Source: Verrucomicrobiia bacterium (lineage in GTDB: Bacteria; Verrucomicrobiota; Verrucomicrobiia; Opitutales; Opitutaceae). From it: a stretch of DNA of 10,062 nt. This document shows positions 7,423-10,062 of the stretch, one piece after another. The position numbers were made by a program, and so were the translations under genes. The notes under the pieces were generated by a model. The model did no database searches and was not told the origin of the DNA. It was given only the letters and a program-made list of their open reading frames with translations. The stretch lies in contig JAUHWE010000122.1 in the NCBI GenBank assembly GCA_030424825.1, positions 1 to 10,062 of the forward strand, written 5' to 3'. Position 1 is the first letter of the stretch. Each line of letters begins with the position of its first letter.

Positions 7423-7613
7423 TCAATTTTGAATGGGATTGCGGAAAAACCGAGCCAATGGGGCACCTCGTTAGGGCCTGGGTTTTCACGCAGTTGAGAC
7501 AGCAGCCTGTTTGTCAAAATGCTTGAGCCGAGTTTTCTTTTAGAGTAGGGAGACCGTCTCAAAGGAGAAAACGGAATTCCTTTTTAACCCGATTTATCAA
7601 CTCAAACGACCTT

Positions 7614-7636
7614 AAGAGTAACTGGATGTTACTCTT
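7614..7636 (+). promoter_or_regulatory. Perfect 9-bp inverted repeat just upstream of the receptor start
   Basis: AAGAGTAAC (7614-7622) and GTTACTCTT (7628-7636) are exact reverse complements around a 5-base loop, ending eight bases before ATG 7645. As RNA it would form a leader hairpin close to the initiation codon; as DNA it is a 23-bp operator-like dyad. No T tract follows, so it is not a terminator. Its place suggests control of translation or of the receptor promoter. Confidence 0.55.
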
Positions 7637-7644
7637 CCCTACAG

Positions 7645-10062
7645 ATGATCTCAGTTTTTCCCCGGATTCGTCTTTTCCGACGCCTGGCGCTGGTGTGGAC
7701 AATGCTTGGGGCTGGGGTGTCACTGGGATCAATCCAGGCTCAAGAGACGGACGAAGGAAAGATTCATTTTTCCATTCAGGCGGGAGAAGCCACTCAGTCC
7801 CTTATGCAAGCAGCGGCGCAAGCAGAGGTGGACATCATGTTCGTTCCCAGAACGACAAATGGGGTGAGGACCCATCCCGTCGAAGGCGAATATGCGCTTT
7901 CGGAAGCCCTGGACTTGTTATTGGAAGGCACCCCACTCGTGGCCGTCCGAGATAGCAGCGGCGCCTATGCCGTAATCGAACCGGCGCAGAAAGGAGATAG
8001 CAATCCCAAGAGCGCCGAACATTATTCTCAAACTAAACTCAATAAACTACCTACTAACAAAGAAACTCCCATGAAGGAAAAAAAACAAACAGCTGCCACC
8101 TTTTTGAAAGGGCTGCTTTCACTCGCGGTTGCGGGCTCTCCTAGTCTGTCTGCTCAGGATGGTTCGGATAATGAAGTCTTCGAACTGAGCCCCTTCACAG
8201 TAGACGCGTCCGAAGACACCGGCTATCGTGCCACGAGTACTCTCGCAGGTACTCGTATCAAAACGAATTTGAAGGATCTTGGTTCGGCCATCTCCGTGAT
8301 AACGGAAGAATTTATGGACGATACTGCGGCGACTGACGCAGGCACGCTTCTCTCCTATACCTCAAATACTGAGGTGGGGGGCAGCCAGGGGAACTTTTCA
8401 GGTGCCTCGGACGCCGGAGATGGGCGTTACTACCAAACTGGCGCCCGCACGAACCCTCAGTTTAACCAGCGTATTCGAGGTTTGGGTTCAGCGGACTTGA
8501 CGCGCGGATTTTTTCTTACCGATATTCCTTTCGATTCCTACAATACCGAACGAGTGACGGTTAGTCGCGGGCCTAATTCGCTGCTTTTCGGAATCGGTAG
8601 TCCAGGTGGGGTTATCAATAACACCACGAAGCAGGCTTTCCAGAACACGAATTTTGGCGAAGCGAAAGTTCGAGTCGACAACTACGGAAGTCTTCGTACC
8701 GAGCTCGACCTGAACCGAAGCCTCGTAGACGGGCGCGTCGCTTTGAGAATAGCGGCGCTGCATGATGACGTAAGCTATAAGCAGGAGCCGGCTCACAATC
8801 TTGATGAGCGTTTTTATGGCGCCTTGGACGTGGTGCTTTTCAGGAATGAGAATAACAATGCGCTAGATGCGACAAGATTCAGAGTAAATGGCGAGGTAGG
8901 GAGCTCGAGCGGATCACCTGTTGAAATCATTCCTCCAACGATTGCCTACCATGGCTGGTTTGAGCCGATTTCCGCCAATATCCAGCAATATTCGGGAATC
9001 GCTCCCAGCCCCAATGTGGTTTCGCCGAGTGAAGGAGGAACTTGGGAGTTCCAGGAAACTTACAATCCCTACGTAACCCGTTCAGAAGGGGGTATAAACA
9101 CCAACGTGCATCCCAGCATTTTCCGCCATCTGGGAATTTCCTACAATCAGGCGAATGCGTCAGCCCCTGATCTTGGAAATGGGGATGGTCTGCAAGGGTT
9201 TACTGGCTTGATTCCTTGGAATGCAGGACGGGGCGATACCGTGGAGAGAGCGGGGTTACTCGGAACACCGGCATTGGGGGACACTGCTGGAGACACTTCA
9301 CTTGCCAGTGTTACGGAGTATCACAGCAATAGCCCTTATTCCGAGCCCTATGCCATTGGATTCGCGGTACCTACGTTGCAGAATACCAATGTTTTCGACT
9401 ATCGGAATCTCGTCTATTCCGGTGGTATTGACCAAGTGGATCGGGATTTCGACGCGATCAACTTTGCCATTGAGCAAAGCCTCTTCAACAACAAGCTCGC
9501 GTTTGAAGTAGCGTATGATAAGCAGCACTACGAAACTTATCAGGACTTCTTTTTTACTGGTGGAAATGGTACCAGCACGACGGGGCCCTACGATATTTAT
9601 GTCGGTGTGGCGGAGTATTTGCTAAATGGTCAAGTGAATACAAACTTGGGTCGGGCGTATACACGTGTAGCGCGTCCCGAAGTTAGGTTCAGCGAATCGG
9701 ATCGCGAAAACTTTCGTTTCACGGCATTCGGCGAAATCGATTTTGGGGACAAGGATTCATGGGCTCGCCATTTAGGGCGCCATCGTTTCACGGGGCTCTA
9801 CAACGACTACTCCAGGGATTCGCACAGCTACAACTGGAGAGACGCTTGGGGTAGCAACGACATCGATGTTGAAGCAGCGGTGGCGGGAACTACGGTCAAT
9901 CACTTTAGACGCGTCGTTAATACGCTCGTCTACACGAGTGATTCTCTGTTGGGCCTTTCATCAATGGATGATGTCAGGCTAAACCAAATCCAAATTGCTC
10001 GTCCCCAGCCGGGTGATGAATACAATGTGTTTTTCGCTGATGTGAGCACCAATGACGCTCCG
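7645..10062 (+). CDS. TonB-dependent transducer/receptor with N-terminal STN domain and an embedded second signal peptide (3' truncated by window edge)
   Basis: An unbroken frame of 806 codons reaching the window end, with no in-frame stop. Residues 1-33 resemble a signal peptide (basic RIRLFRR, hydrophobic core, SIQAQ). Residues about 39-112 are an STN (secretin/TonB short N-terminal) domain, the part that touches FecR in signalling receptors. Residues 116-142 form a polar linker. Met143 (ATG 8071) then begins a second signal-peptide-like segment, MKEKKQTAATFLKG to SLSAQ (about 171), followed by FELSPFTVDASEDTGY. The plug domain follows (about 200-330), with DLGSAISVITEEFM, RIRGLG, and RVTVSRGPNSLLFGIGSPGG; after it come barrel strands. 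An in-frame TAA at 7585 leaves ATG 7645 as the first ATG. Divergence from the sigma/fecR pair identifies its likely partners. Either one long product, or an independent start at 8071 giving a receptor without STN, is possible. Confidence 0.9.
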   Translation, partial: MISVFPRIRLFRRLALVWTMLGAGVSLGSIQAQETDEGKIHFSIQAGEATQSLMQAAAQAEVDIMFVPRTTNGVRTHPVEGEYALSEALDLLLEGTPLVAVRDSSGAYAVIEPAQKGDSNPKSAEHYSQTKLNKLPTNKETPMKEKKQTAATFLKGLLSLAVAGSPSLSAQDGSDNEVFELSPFTVDASEDTGYRATSTLAGTRIKTNLKDLGSAISVITEEFMDDTAATDAGTLLSYTSNTEVGGSQGNFSGASDAGDGRYYQTGARTNPQFNQRIRGLGSADLTRGFFLTDIPFDSYNTERVTVSRGPNSLLFGIGSPGGVINNTTKQAFQNTNFGEAKVRVDNYGSLRTELDLNRSLVDGRVALRIAALHDDVSYKQEPAHNLDERFYGALDVVLFRNENNNALDATRFRVNGEVGSSSGSPVEIIPPTIAYHGWFEPISANIQQYSGIAPSPNVVSPSEGGTWEFQETYNPYVTRSEGGINTNVHPSIFRHLGISYNQANASAPDLGNGDGLQGFTGLIPWNAGRGDTVERAGLLGTPALGDTAGDTSLASVTEYHSNSPYSEPYAIGFAVPTLQNTNVFDYRNLVYSGGIDQVDRDFDAINFAIEQSLFNNKLAFEVAYDKQHYETYQDFFFTGGNGTSTTGPYDIYVGVAEYLLNGQVNTNLGRAYTRVARPEVRFSESDRENFRFTAFGEIDFGDKDSWARHLGRHRFTGLYNDYSRDSHSYNWRDAWGSNDIDVEAAVAGTTVNHFRRVVNTLVYTSDSLLGLSSMDDVRLNQIQIARPQPGDEYNVFFADVSTNDAP

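Larger units (their letters stand above)
7339..7644. promoter_or_regulatory. Divergent regulatory region between the sigma gene and the STN-receptor gene
   Basis: The 306 bases contain no credible gene; a minus-strand frame reaching 7562 is a shadow of the sigma gene. They hold several dyad elements: a GGGAAAC direct repeat 11 bases apart (7377-7383 and 7388-7394), the palindrome AATTGCAATT (7405-7414), GAGACCGTCTC (7550-7560, symmetric around one base), AAAGGA/TCCTTT arms (7561-7566 and 7578-7583), and a perfect hairpin at 7614-7636. Both divergent promoters must lie here. I could not identify a convincing ECF-type promoter pair. Confidence 0.55.

Noticed and set aside
7167..7562. Minus-strand frame extending upstream of the sigma gene
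   Set aside because: Its downstream half is an alternative frame of the sigma gene and the upstream half shows no domain; the sigma frame has strong family signatures.
7626..7955. 109-codon plus-strand frame at the start of the second receptor
   Set aside because: It is rich in Gly, Ser and Arg without a domain and is the shifted shadow of the STN-coding frame that begins at 7645.
1..10062. CRISPR arrays, tRNA or rRNA genes, and phage or toxin-antitoxin modules
   Set aside because: No regularly spaced repeats, cloverleaf-like segments or characteristic proteins were seen anywhere in the window.

Overview
The window most likely comes from a bacterium of the phylum Verrucomicrobiota, class Opitutae (Opitutales/Puniceicoccales type). 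The main evidence is the second TonB-dependent receptor. Its mature N-terminus contains FELSPFTVDASEDTGY followed by RATSTLAGTRI, a block typical of the very large receptor families in these genomes. Mixed-to-moderate GC, weak or absent Shine-Dalgarno sequences, FecI/FecR pairs and secreted esterase/glycosidase fusions all fit a glycan-degrading, often aquatic, lifestyle. The taxonomic call is an inference from protein style; there is no rRNA marker.

Layout. (1) 2-2146, plus strand: the C-terminal part of a TonB-dependent outer-membrane receptor cut by the window start, followed by a clear intrinsic terminator (2165-2200). (2) 2201-2610: a gene-poor gap with a short inverted-repeat element (2231-2395), a third copy of its end motif (2399-2413), and a small palindrome just before the next gene. 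(3) 2611-5663, plus strand: a two-gene unit with a 4-base ATGA overlap. The first gene encodes a secreted esterase fused to a five-bladed beta-propeller glycosidase-like domain. The second encodes a secreted protein of the ADP-ribosylglycohydrolase fold. (4) 5745-7338, minus strand: an ECF sigma factor (FecI-like) and its FecR-like membrane anti-sigma/signal transducer, 4 bases apart. (5) 7339-7644: a divergent regulatory region with several palindromes and a perfect 9-bp hairpin. (6) 7645-10062, plus strand: an unbroken frame running off the window end, encoding a second TonB-dependent receptor with an N-terminal STN signalling domain and, unusually, a second complete signal-peptide-like segment after the STN domain.

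How it may work. The sigma/FecR/STN-receptor trio has the layout of a cell-surface signalling system. A ligand binds the receptor, STN contacts the periplasmic end of FecR, and the sigma factor is released and transcribes its targets. The neighbouring secreted esterase-glycosidase and ADP-ribosylglycohydrolase-fold protein look like extracytoplasmic processing enzymes for a decorated carbohydrate or similar ligand. No SusD-like partner is seen. A link between the signalling trio and the enzyme pair is suggested only by proximity.

Most noteworthy: the double-signal-peptide receptor frame (7645-8160), and the coupled secreted enzyme pair in which the ADP-ribosylglycohydrolase-fold member keeps the metal-ligand acids but has altered neighbouring residues.
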